Positions 24,201 through 36,060 of a stretch of 64,000 bases of DNA are shown piece by piece. The stretch spans positions 22,282,796 through 22,346,795 of the forward strand of contig NC_135777.1 in NCBI RefSeq assembly GCF_028453695.1. Reading direction: 5' to 3'. Under the pieces are notes generated by a model. It ran no database searches and was not told the DNA's origin. It saw nothing but the letters and a program-made list of their open reading frames with translations. Made by a program: the position numbers and the translations under genes. Position 1 is the stretch's first letter; every line of letters starts with the position of its first letter. Origin of the DNA: Augochlora pura (Eukaryota > Arthropoda > Insecta > Hymenoptera > Halictidae).

Positions 24201-26514
24201 GTCACAGTGGCGTGAGACTCGGTTTAACCCCTTGCACTATTACTTGTGTTAAGAGTCGCTTTTCGACAGCAAAAGGGTTAACATTAAAATTTTCTATCTA
24301 CCAAACTGAATTCGAAAGAACCCAGAAGTATACTCATATACCACAACGAAAGAAAAACGAAACTATACCGTGGAAGAAACTACATCTACTCGAACGAAAC
24401 TATATGTACTCGAACGAGACCATACCGGACAGTATCTACTCGACAGTTTTTCCTCCGGGATCTGTCTGGCAGAGAGCATATCCATTTCCCCGGAGTCAGA
24501 GCAATCTTAATCGAGCGGTTTATCGCGCAGTTAGGAGCAGCCGGCAATTCCCCGAAATGCAAATGGCGAGGGCGTCGAAGACCGCGCGTCGCGTCGCGTC
24601 GCATCGCGTCGCGTTTCTCTGGCGGAGTACGACGCGTACGTGAACGATCGATAATTCACGGTCAGAGACACACCGTGTCGACCTGTACGATTCTTCGAAC
24701 GCGATTCAATTGTCAGCTGGCGAGCAATTTCGCGCGCCGAGCCTCGATAACCCGCGCCGTGCTCTCGCTCGCGAAACGGGAGACAGGACGAGATATAGAG
24801 ACAGACAGAGAGAAAGAGAGTGGAAGAGAGACAGGTAGATAGAGAGAGAAAGAGAGATATAGATAGAGAGAGAAAACGAGAGAACGAGAGATAGATAGAG
24901 AGAGAAAGCGAGAGAAAGAGAGATAGAGAGCGAGAGCGCAGGAGAGAAAGAGTCAAATGGATAGATACATAGAGAGTCCAATAGAGCGAGTGACAGAGAA
25001 ATGTATAGAGTATGTGAGAGAGAAGGGTGGAGAGACTATTGGGGATCGCACGCGATTTCCCCCGACAAATCGATAACGCGGAATTGCTGACCGTTGCCGA
25101 CTCGATCCACCGGGAGAGATGCACCAGAGACAGCGCGAGGGAGTAACACCAAACGAGAGAGCAAGCGCGAACGAGACAGCAATCGCAAACAACAGAGCAA
25201 GAGCGAACGAGCGACCGATAGCGATAGATACAGATAGAGAGGGAGGGGGAGGGGGGGCAGAATGGTTGTTTGCGATGCTCTGTTAACCTTCCCGATCGGC
25301 CTCCGCGCGATCATAGACGCCGCTAACGAGGATCTATCGCGGGGCGACGCGACTAGAATAATCGCCGCTCGAATTCGCCCCGGTCGCCGCAATTAATTAA
25401 TAAGTGGCGTATCGCGCCGGCGAGCCATTGATGCTACCGCATTATCGCGGCCCCGCCGATACCCTTGGGCGAGAGAAAGAGATGGGAATGACGCCCGCGA
25501 ATCGCGTACACTTTCTCGGACAGCTTCCGAGAAAGCGATAAAAACGCGCGCGCCCCGGTCGTCGAGATTCGCGAAGCTGTCGATGTTTCTTTTTTTCTGG
25601 ATATATCATGGTCATTCAACTGCGCGCGCCCCTCGACCGGGGCTCTCGTCAATTTTTGATCGCCGCGAGCCGCGAAGTTTACGATCGCCATCTGTTGACT
25701 CTAAATTCCGTAAAAAAATTAATTTAAAACGCTAAATTCGCTCCGAGCTGCTGGTACTCTCTACTGCGAAATCAGCCGGCCGCAAAGGGTTAAAAATACA
25801 GCGGCGGCGTTATCGCTCGCAACAAGATTACCGTGTCCAAAGAAGAACGAAACAGAGTCACGAGAACGCCGCGGAGGAACACCGAATTAACAATTCCGCA
25901 AAACAACGGGCCAGGTCGTCGGGCGGAACAACACCGTCCATGTCTTTCCGTCGCGGGCATTTAATTTTCCGGAGGAGAATTACTCACGGCTTGCCGTTAG
26001 CCCGGCTAGAATAGCTCGGAATTATCCCGAGAAGCGAAAGAGAACTTAATGAATTCCGGTGGCTAGACTGCGCTCGCAATCTTGCCGTGAAAAGAATTCG
26101 TTCTCCGGCTCCTCTCTCTCTCTTTCTCTATCGAAGAAACGCGGCGGCGGCGCGCTCGGTCCAGCGAACGAGGAAAATTCGTCGCGCGTAGACGCGGGTT
26201 CGCGCGAGCGAGGACGGACAGGCGCGGCGAGAGAAATCGCGTTCGGTTCGAGCGTGTGACGTTCATTCATATAAATAACCGGAGTGCGAGCGAGTTAGAG
26301 AGAGAGAGAGAAAGAGAGGTGGTACGAAAAATCGAGCACTTCGAAAACGATTACGCGGAACAAGATCCCACCGCTGACTAAACATTTCGAGCGATGGAAG
26401 GCGGGTCTCGGGGAGGCCGCGTTATTTGACTTTGACAGACATTATTAACGACTAACCGACCTACGCGCACTCGCAACGGCGTAATGATCCCGGCGAGTCG
26501 ATGAGACGAAAGAA

Positions 26515-26556
<42 letters not shown>

Positions 26557-27090
26557 AGAGAAGCGGAGAGGATACAGGGAGAGAAAGTCTCTCTGTCCGT
26601 CCGTCCGGAAAATAAAGAAGTCGGGGCGAACCGCGCGTAGCCGTGTGCCAATGGATCCTCTTATTTCAGCCCGTGCCCGTCGTCGTTTCGTTCCTGTAAA
26701 CGCGACACGCGCCGCTTTGAATGTCCCCGTCAACGCTGCTTCTTCGCTTTTCAGCCTCTCTCGCCCTCCCTCTCTCTCTTCGCGCCCGAGACCGCGACTT
26801 CCGCTCTTTCTTTCAGCGACGTCGCCCTCCGCTCGCGGTGAAATCCGCGCGATCTCGCGAGAGGACCGCGTGAAACGCCGGCATTCACTCGCGCGCGCGC
26901 GCGCGCGACGGAGAGAGCCGACGTTTCGGATGTTGCCCGAGGAACGCGTGGAAAACGCGATTAAATATTGAGCGCGTTCCGCGAGCGGGAGCGCGTGCTC
27001 TTTACCGACGGCGCGCATCCGCTTTGCATTATTCTCTCTTACGCTAAGCGCCCGTCTCTCTGCCCGGCTGTCGCGCGAGTATGCTGATTT
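21201..27090. other. Non-coding block with many microsatellites
   Basis: No supported gene. Repeats include CGTT-type tetranucleotides at 22232-22276, (CCG)n at 23626-23650, GCGTC pentamers at 24585-24616, a complex GA/GATA tract at 24780-25032, GA tracts at 26296-26318 and 26512-26552, and alternating CG at 26889-26908. An AT island lies at 22800-23230. A lone right-hand TTAA terminus (GCCGCAAAGGGTTAA) sits at about 25779-25793. Low-complexity frames over these tracts were discarded. Confidence 0.55.
24224..24281. mobile_element. 58-bp TTAA-bounded mini-element
   Basis: It runs from TTAACCCCTTGCAC at 24224 to GCAAAAGGGTTAA ending at 24281. The inverted ends share CCC and CTTGC/TTTGC with a one-base length difference, and TTAA is present on both sides. 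It is far shorter than the 240-bp copies, so it may be an internal deletion product of the CCCTTTG class. Confidence 0.5.
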
Positions 27091-27190
27091 NNNNNNNNNN
27101 NNNNNNNNNNNNNNNNNNNNNNNNNNNNNNNNNNNNNNNNNNNNNNNNNNNNNNNNNNNNNNNNNNNNNNNNNNNNNNNNNNNNNNNNNN
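27091..27190. other. Assembly gap (100 N)
   Basis: Exactly 100 undetermined bases, the usual placeholder for a gap of unknown size. The flanks are GC-rich unique sequence. Confidence 0.99.
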
Positions 27191-30100
27191 CCAGGTAGAT
27201 AAAGATTAATTCTGCGGCGCGTCGAGGATCCTGTAATTATTTTCCCTGGCCGGGCAGGAGATTGTTCCTCTCTTGGCGCGCGCGCTAAATGACCAAGCAG
27301 CTATCGTAAATCGTTCTCGGCGCAACCTTTCAGTTCCTCTAGACCCATGAATCCTTCTAACTCGAATTAAACTTTGTTCTCACGTTACCGAGGGGGGTAC
27401 ATATTGGGGAACGGTCCCTAGCCGGTCCTGCCGAGGGACGGGGTTATTATTAAAAGTTTCATAATGCAAGGAAAGTTCGACGAAAGTTTGTAAAAGAACC
27501 GTAGATCGTGTTCCACGGCCGCGCGCTCGCTTAACCGAGTGTAAGTTTCGCCTGCGGAAACTTGAGCTTTATACTTTGATGAGTGTTAATTCCGGTTGCG
27601 GACGGCCGCGCGCGTACATCGGTGCCGCCTGCCGGCTGCATTCTTAACGAAACAACGTGAATGAGACTATCTACGACCCAGTTAAACGAGGGTATATCCC
27701 CGGCCGTGGTTCCGGGGACCGTGACGCTACGGCGAACACCGGCTACGATAAACACCAGGAGAATTAAGCAGGAATGCGAGAGGCATAAACTGAGCTCTAA
27801 TGAATGGTTAATTATGTCTTCCGGGCTATTGAAGACTGGCCGATTTTTACGCGTTTGTGAGCTGCGATCTGGACCGTGGATCTTTATGTACTCGCGGCGA
27901 GATTAGCTAGTCGTTACTGTAGTATTTTAGAGGGGTGGTCTAGGGAAGGGTGAGTTGAAGAAGCGAGGAATAAAAATGGAAAATCGTAGCAGGGTTTAAA
28001 ATTTCTTTTGTGAGAAAAGACACAGTTTTTCTGTATTTGAGAAATTGTTGGAAAATTATGTAGAGGAAAGATATTGTGCATTTGTGTTCGAGGGATGAAA
28101 TAAATTTGAATGCAGAGACTATAGTACACTCGAGACCATGATAAGGGTTTCAACCCTTCTTTTAACCACGATATCGCCATCCTAATATTTGATCCTGATA
28201 TTTAACGAATTGTTGACATAATTATATGGAATAAAAATATTCTAAATTCTGTAAATAAATCGTAATATCTTACTACAAGTTTTCTCTGTTTAGAAAATTG
28301 TTAGAAATTCTATACAGAATAAGAATATCCTATACATTTACACTCCAACAGATAAAATAGCACCGAATGCCAACTCTCCGTCACAAGAAAGATCACGCCG
28401 CCCGTAACAGAGATAAAATGTTTCTCCCCGGTAAACATCGCCGGAAAAGATCGGAGAACAACGCAAGGTCGCGTAACAATTCGACCAACGTAGACCGCAA
28501 CAAACAAGATAGGGATCCGGAGAAAGAAAGACGAGCCGAAGCGAATCCGCTCACGTCTCCCAATAGACTAACACGAGGCCGCGCCGCAACCCCCCATTCA
28601 TCAGGTCCCCGAAAAAGAGCACGTTCCGCGATGGTAGTCGGCGAGAGCCGATGGACACGGGAGATTAGAGGGAAAACCGTATTGGGAAACGAGTTTCTTC
28701 TGGGGAGCATCGCGTCAAGATCGCGTCGCGGATAGGCAAAAAGCGTATGACGCGGTTAGGGCAGGGAAGAGAGAGAGAGAGAGAGAGAGAGAGGTAGGAT
28801 AGAGAAGACGAGAGAAAGGCTCTCCGGGTGAGTAAAAAAGCTCACGTTCTTTTTTTCCCCGCCCTACGTTGACGGATATTCGCGTCGCGACGCGCGGCCC
28901 CCGACGCTCGTCTCCCGTTTCATATTCATGCAAAAACGTCAAATAACTTTCGCCGCGGCGAAAATCGCGCGTGGGAGGCGCGTTTGATCCTCAACCACGG
29001 GTCCACGGTAACCTGATGGCGTCCGTTGACTCGCGGCTAGACGGGGGCCTTTCTCTCGCACACGTGGCGGCGGAGAGAGCCCCCCCGTGGTGTATTTTCA
29101 GCGACCAACGGTCCTGCCGCTCTTATTCGCCGGCCACGTTTCGCGCGTTCCGCCCTAACGAAGCGATCAAAGAAGTCGCCAAGGTGTATTTCAATTTCTC
29201 CCAGACGCCGACGCTCGAAACCACGAGGCACGAATGACGCGTTTTCAAGGTCCACGGAATTCACTTGCACGAGCGAGGAGGAAGTTTCTTTTCGGAAGTT
29301 GGCTTTTGTGTTTCAGGATATCGACCCTTTTGTGATACGCGAAGCTTCGCGTGGCTTGAAAAAATTTTGTCATGTGTTTCTATAAATTATTTGCAAGTTT
29401 CTATATATTAATTACATGTTCCTATTTATTTCTGTACGTATTTCTACTTATTTCTATATACATATTTTGTATATATTTATATTCATGTATATATTTTTGC
29501 AAAGCCTCTTCCCTCTACCCTGAATTGTCATCGATCAATTTCTATACATATTTCTATTTATTTCTATATACATATATTTTTCATATATTTTCCTCTTTAT
29601 ATTTTTACAAAGTATATTTCTACATAACCTCTTCTCTCCACTCTGAATCGTCATCGATCAAGGTACCATTTACACTTTCGTTCCTTACCCTCGAACTCTC
29701 TCAATTTCACCACGTTAAAAAATTGAACGAAACGTCTGCAACTCAGCACACAATAACCAATAAATTCGCAAAAGTGTTCAGCAGAAAATGTATATTAAAA
29801 TATATATATTAAATGTATTTTCTGCAATACTTTAAAAGTGCCGACACAAATTAGCGAAGTCATAAAATAAAAATAACCCGGGATGTACAATAGAACCGCG
29901 TCGACAGCGAGATACAGCAGCAAAATTGAAATAACTTTTGTCGATCGTCAGAGAGGGAGGGGGGACGATATCCTGTTCGTCCGGCGATTTCCGAGCGGCA
30001 GACATGCCCTGTAGAGGCTTCTTTTGACCCGGTCCGTGGAATTTCCGCGGCGACCCGCGCGGGTCAAAGCCGCCGTTTAAGGGTTAAACCGGTGGCCCTC

Positions 30101-31405
30101 TCGAAGAGTCACTTTGATCCCGGGGGTATCCGTCGATCCCCTTTCACCGAAAAACTCACGGAGGAAGACGTTTCGAAGGATCGCGCCGTTGTACCGGCGG
30201 TCACCAAGCAACAACCCCCACCCCCGGGGCGCGGCTACATAGAAGATCGATAAATCGATGAGTTTGTAATGGGACGAGCTTACAGGCTTGTGTCCGGTCT
30301 GCGGCGGCCAACAAGGGCAACGCACAATGGTCTAGAAACCCATAAATCGGCGGACCGGTGCCGAGCTCGGCTCGAATTGAATCCCTCCCTCCCCCCCTGA
30401 CTCGCAGGTAGCCACAAATTTGTACAAACGGGGGCCCGAGTTGAGTCGCCACCCCCTCGGATCTAGGGGGTGAGAGGGGGCTACGATATATGGAAGGTTT
30501 ATGGGAGACGAACCTGATGGGAATTTGATTAGAGAGATATCTTCTGGAAGGAAGAAGACATCTTTGATCGATATTTAGTATCTTTAATTTGTTAAAACGG
30601 TGTAGCGATTAATTTTTATTAGAATTTTTATTATTAATTACTGGGTAGTCGGTACTTTATGTATATTATATAGATATATTTATTATATATTATATAGGTA
30701 GATAGAACGTGTAAGGATCTGTTATGCAATATAAATACATTATATATAAATATGTAGTACATGTATGAATATAATAAATAGACGTACAATATAGTATAAC
30801 ATATAATATATTGTACAAAGCCTTCAGATTACGAGAATATTACAAAAAGAAATATAAAAAGAAATACTTTTTATTATTTCTCCGTCTTTTTCCATAGCTC
30901 AGAAGCACGTCTCCTCGACATTATTTTCCACCGGGGGTCCATGGGGTGCGTTAGACGTGGCTGCCGGCCGTCGATCTAGATATCGTTGGATACCCTGTTA
31001 GTTTTCGACACGCAGAAGAAGGAGGGAGAGGGCAAGGGACCGGCTTGCCCTATCGGCTATATAAAACTCTGTATCTTCCGAGGGTCAAGATCGTAGGAAG
31101 ATAGGGCACGCGGTCGATCGCATATGCGTGTGAACTTTTTCGCTGCATCTGCCGGTGGCCAAGAGAGAGAGAGAGAGGGAGAGAGAGAGGCCCGACCCGG
31201 CCCGAGAGGACCTGTATCTTGAGGGATCTTCGGACCGACGACGACGACTACCTACGTGGAACGCGGAGCCGAAGAAGAGGCGAGGGACGAGCGACGAGGA
31301 GAGGAATATTCGACGCACGGTCTATAAAGACGCTCCGCGAACCCACATCCCGCCCTCCGCGCGGGGGGTTGACATGTTTATTTCGCTCGGTAATCTTCTC
31401 GGATT
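27191..31405. other. Non-coding block
   Basis: AT-rich islands lie at 27910-28360, 29340-29880 and 30540-30900. GA tracts lie at 28768-28794 and 31161-31190. AAGGGT-TTCA-ACCCTT at about 28143-28158 looks like two CCCTT termini facing each other. No gene recognised. Confidence 0.55.
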
Positions 31406-31800
31406 ACCGTTCGCTCCGGAGAGCGAGAAGAGAGCGAAGAGAGAGAGAGATAGAGAGGAGAGATGGAGAGAGAGCTAAGCGAGAACATAAAAAGAGAAGA
31501 GAGAGGAGAAGAGAGAGAAGAGGGAAGAGAAGAGAGAGAAGAGGGAAGATAGAGTGAGCTAAGAGAGAAGATAGAGAGAGCTAAGAGAGAAGATAGAGAG
31601 AGCTAAGAGAGAAGATAGAGTGAGCTCAGAGAGAAGAAAGAGAGAAGATAGAGCGAACCAAGACAGACGATAGAGAGAGAAAAGGAAGATAGAGAGCGAA
31701 CCAAGAGAGACGATAGAGAGAGAAAAGGAAGATAGAGAGCGAACTAAGAGAGACGATGTAGCGAACTAAGAGAGAAGATAGAGAGATGAGAAGAAGGGTA
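31406..31800. repeat. GA-rich minisatellite, 22-bp unit then longer units
   Basis: This is a polypurine array. A 22-bp unit containing AGATAGAG and GCTAAGAGAG starts at 31547, 31569, 31591 and 31613. Further on a longer, less regular unit with GCGAACCAAGAGAGACGATAG follows to about 31770. Nearly the whole tract is purine on the + strand, so it could form triplex (H-DNA). Reading frames across it are spurious. Confidence 0.85.
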
Positions 31801-34800
31801 GAGGTGCAGGGGGACAGGAGCTTGTCAGTGGGGGTGGAGAATAAAAAGGAGCCGAAGAAGAGATAGCCTTCGCTGGCCAAGGAGAAACGTATACCTGAGA
31901 CCTGACGCGTGTTCCCCGGATACATTGTGGGCACCTTGTGGTTACCTGCGAGCACACGCAGAGCTTTATTCGAGCAATAGGTCAGCCCTGAAAACCCCGG
32001 ATCGTCGAGCTCTTTCATCCCATACACGCTTCCGTCGAAGTCAAGCGGAAATTGATTCCTCCCATTCTTAAAGAGATATTTGTGCATCGCTTGTTCGATG
32101 ACAGAAAAATTCGTAACACTATATGTGGTACATTGTAACATTGGTCTCTTGGCCCTATTCACTGTATTCAACATACATTTTAAGTATTAAAAATGTTTAA
32201 GTATGCCTTAGTCGAAGACATTTATTATTCTGACATTAATTAGACATTAATTATTCTGACCTCGCAAAATGGACCGCGTTGAAATTTGCTTGAATTGTTA
32301 TTTAAGCCTCTGTAATTTTCTTAATATTATTCCCTGGAAACCTCGAGAAAAATAGTAAAGGACGGAGGGGGAAAGAGAGAGGGGGGATAGGCAACCCTTT
32401 AGTTAAGCGTCGACCAGGTAAATGAAATTGCAACGCAATCAAAACGTAATGTTTTACGGCGCGAGGGAATTTTCCGCCGTAGGATCGTAACAGGTGAAAT
32501 ACCAGGCTATTTTACAGTTAGAGCGGTACCAAGGATGTAGGGGAGTGGGGGGAAAAGGGCGGAGAGAAAGGATAAACTGGGATCTTTCGTCCAGATAATA
32601 AATTTGCCGTTTCGAGCAATGAATCCTTGATCGGTTTAATACATTCGAGTCCTGTTTCGAGTAATTTCCCCCCCACCCCAACCCCGCCACTTCCGGCTCT
32701 CTCTCTCTCCGCCGAGGGGATTCATTTGTAACCGGGCCCGGAGAATAATAGTGGAAACGCGCGAGCATGTTCGCGGAGGAAAGAAAGCCCCCCTACCCCC
32801 CGGGAAATTTACGACTCCCCTGGACCAGCGTTTCTACATACTGGGTGATCCCATGGAAACTGGGACGGCGGGGGAGGGGGACACCGCGCAGCGCGGAGAT
32901 AGGGGAAAATTGGTCCGAGGGGCGACTGCTAAATGGCGCAATGACGGTGCAACCCCTTTCGTTGCCGGTCCTTCGGTGCCGGCAATGAATTCCAATTTTT
33001 GCCCTAAATGCTTCCCGTTCCCGCGGCCGGACAATGCAATACTGGTTTCGTAAAAGCGACACGTTTTTCTCCCCGAAATTCTGTCGAATTGTTCCGGTAA
33101 ATACTATACTATACCTTTGCTATACCATTTTGTTTGCGGTTAGGAATTTTTCGATTGCAATTATTTCTTTGGAGAGACAGAAAGTTAGTATTTATTCAGG
33201 ACCTTACCATACTTACTACTTTAGCTATTTGGATGCTTATTTATTGGTGACTATATTTATATGCCATATTTAGATATTAATATATATTATATTATATATA
33301 AATTTATATATTATTATAAGGGGCGAAACCATTAACTTCGATACTAAAATGTTAACTGTCTAATAACTTCGACATCGAAATTTACCTTAAAATCTTGCCA
33401 AAATGATCACCATAAAACAGCAGCCAAGATTTAAAATAAACCTTCTACAAACAACATTTTTTTGTTAAAGAACGATCAACTCGAGCGTTTTTCAAAAATC
33501 AAAATTCCAAGATCTTAAAAAATATTTTAGAGAGAATTTTATAAAAGACACTCACCTCAAAGTCTTAAAAATCAATAATCATCAGCCAACATTTAAACAA
33601 AAATTTTCTGCATAGTCTATTAAATATTTAAAATAGTTAAATAGTCTGACAGTTAAAACCCAACGTCAAGTTCCACCGAATCACCTCTCCCCAGATTATT
33701 ATTTAAACTAACCTTATCAAACTCCCCGGTAACACAGTGCCATAATCGCGCTCTCGGGATATTTTCGCCGATATCGGCGTGCCATCCAAGTTCCATTCTT
33801 ATCGGAAGCAAGTTCCCGTTCGCGCGCCGACCAACCCCTCAGCTTCTGCCTAGTCCCATCGGTGTGTGCCACACGGCTCCGAAGAATGCAGTCGCAGGAA
33901 CCGAATGCATGCGGCATCGTAAACGGCGAAATTTGTTACGCGCGGCACGGCGAACGCACGCGAAACTTATCGTGGTAGCCCGGGGGCGCCTGCGCGCGTC
34001 ATAATTTATACGCGGCTCCGGATAAAATGCGTAATACCCTCCCCGAGCATTAGAAACGTTACGGCGGCGGCGTTGTACAGCAAGGCGCGCGAGATTACAC
34101 GGCGGAGAAGCAGAGGTCGTGGAAGAAGTACCTAAATAATACGACGCCGGTTTCTCCGCGCGGCTCTGCTCGCAGTCTCGAGGTAATCGCGCGATGTTTC
34201 CGGAATCTCCTTCGGTTCTTCCGAGAGGGGTTGGACTTTCGAGGGTCCCCGATCGATCTTTCCTTGGACCCGGAGACCCGGCAACGGGGGGAGACGACCG
34301 TGATGGGATAACTTTCGTTAAATGGCCGGCCTCTTATTGCGAGTAGCTCAATTTCCCCGCTAGGATAATGAATAATGCACCGTTTGTTCGATTTAGCTGT
34401 CCACACAACTAGTTTCACCCCCATTGCGAACGCCACGAGTACGTACTACAAACTTCCTAATTTTATTGGACTACTCGCCGTCAATCCCATAAGCCATGGT
34501 ATGGGACGGGTGCTCCAATTTCCGTGTCTTTGTGCCGATTTTTGCTTCGATGATGCGTTTGATTCTTTTTTCTCATAATATAGCTTTCTTGAAGAGAGGT
34601 TAGGGTCTGATATAAGAAGGCACTGTATTTCTGGATTTGATATAAAAATATTAAAATTTAGATGATTAGATCTTTTAGAACTGTTAGTATGATATAAACT
34701 TTTTTAATATATAGATTTAGTAATTTGTAGTAAATAATATTAAAAATTAATTTTTACGGACATAACCTCGTCAGAATTGCTATAGCATCGACTGAAACGT

Positions 34801-35560
34801 ATTTACTATATTTTAACACAATACTAAAATATAATTTCTAATGCCGAGGAAATTATTATATATAATTTTCATCCAGAAACGAAATAATTTCCCTAGCCAA
34901 TAACAATAGAATTTATTCCTCTCCAAACGCAACGTTAACATTTTTAACAATGCAATCGAACCGGTCAGACATTTTTCCATTTCCCGAGTATCTACGATTC
35001 GATTTCAGTTTCTCCATACAGGACACGTGTCCTGTGTATATGCCACGTATATGACACGTTGATGCATACAGTGTCCGACACAATAAATTTCAGTGGTTCC
35101 GATAAATAACTAAAAAAACACAAAGTGAGGCCACACCTTTGGAGCAAAACGTTGCCGTGTCACGGCGTTCTGTAAACGTTAGAGAGACCGCAGGTCCACG
35201 GGCGTTCAATGGTGGTTCCCCAGCTTGCAACAGAGATTAGGAGCTGCCAGGGACATTGTCCTAGCAACAACACGAATCATTGAGAGCCATTGTACGAGAT
35301 TAGTCCAGCTATGCGACACTGCACTTAACAACTGCAGCTATATACCCCCCCACCATACGTATACACGTATACACACACATGTCCGCGTCGCCATGCTCTC
35401 GATTTTGCTCTTGGCTTTATCTCGGAGCAATGGAGATTCATGCTACTGCCCCTAATCCTAGATTAGGGCCTCGAAAACCGGGAGTGGAACTGCTGTCGAC
35501 AAAAGTGCGTTTGACGATCGACCAACGCGTGAAACCACCCCCTTTGTACTGTTAATTAAC
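31801..35560. other. Non-coding block
   Basis: GC-rich DNA at 32360-33060 and 33720-34560 separates AT-rich DNA at 32160-32350, 33100-33720 and 34560-34960. No gene or structural RNA recognised. A minus-strand frame over about 31940-32174 has ordinary amino-acid composition and is discussed as a finding. An 18-bp palindrome at 35018 is listed separately. Confidence 0.5.
35018..35035. promoter_or_regulatory. 18-bp perfect palindrome centred on an E-box
   Basis: ACAGGACACGTGTCCTGT is its own reverse complement and contains CACGTG (35024-35029), the canonical site for bHLH factors of the Myc/USF/CLOCK type. Further ACGT-containing half-sites (CCACGTAT, GACACGTT) and GTGTCC follow within 60 bases. 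A regulatory role is inference. A perfect 18-bp palindrome in unique DNA is unlikely by chance at any given site. Confidence 0.35.
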
Positions 35561-36060
35561 CTGCGAAGCTTCTATGTTTATGCTTTGATTGCTGTCAAAT
35601 TTTGTATGCAATTAGTGTGAGTTTTATCTGGTTGCATTCATGGTGGAGAGTTATTGTTAAATTATTGTATTATAGCAATTGTTGTGTTATATTAGTTGTT
35701 ATTGTAGCAGTGATTAGAATATAATATATGCAGTGATTATATTGTATTAATTGTCAGGTTATGTCAGTGATAGTGTTGTATTAATCATCATAGTATATCA
35801 GTGATTATATTTTAGCAATTATTCTATTATATTAATTATGATATTTTGTCTGTAATTATATTATAGATATTTTCATATTTTGTCAGTGATCGTATTATAT
35901 TAATTGTCATATTACTTCAGTGATCATACTATATCAATTCCTATATTATAATAATTATTATATTGCATCAATTACCATATTATATTAATTATCACATTAC
36001 AACAATCATCACATTACATCAATCATCGCATCACGCATCTTCTCATATCAAAGCTCGACT
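35561..36060. repeat. Degenerate AT-rich tandem repeat
   Basis: Variants of TATATTAATTRTCATATTA and CAGTGATYATA recur irregularly for about 450 bases (clearest at 35640-36040). The period drifts, and I cannot fix a single unit. AT-rich, no gene. Confidence 0.6.
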
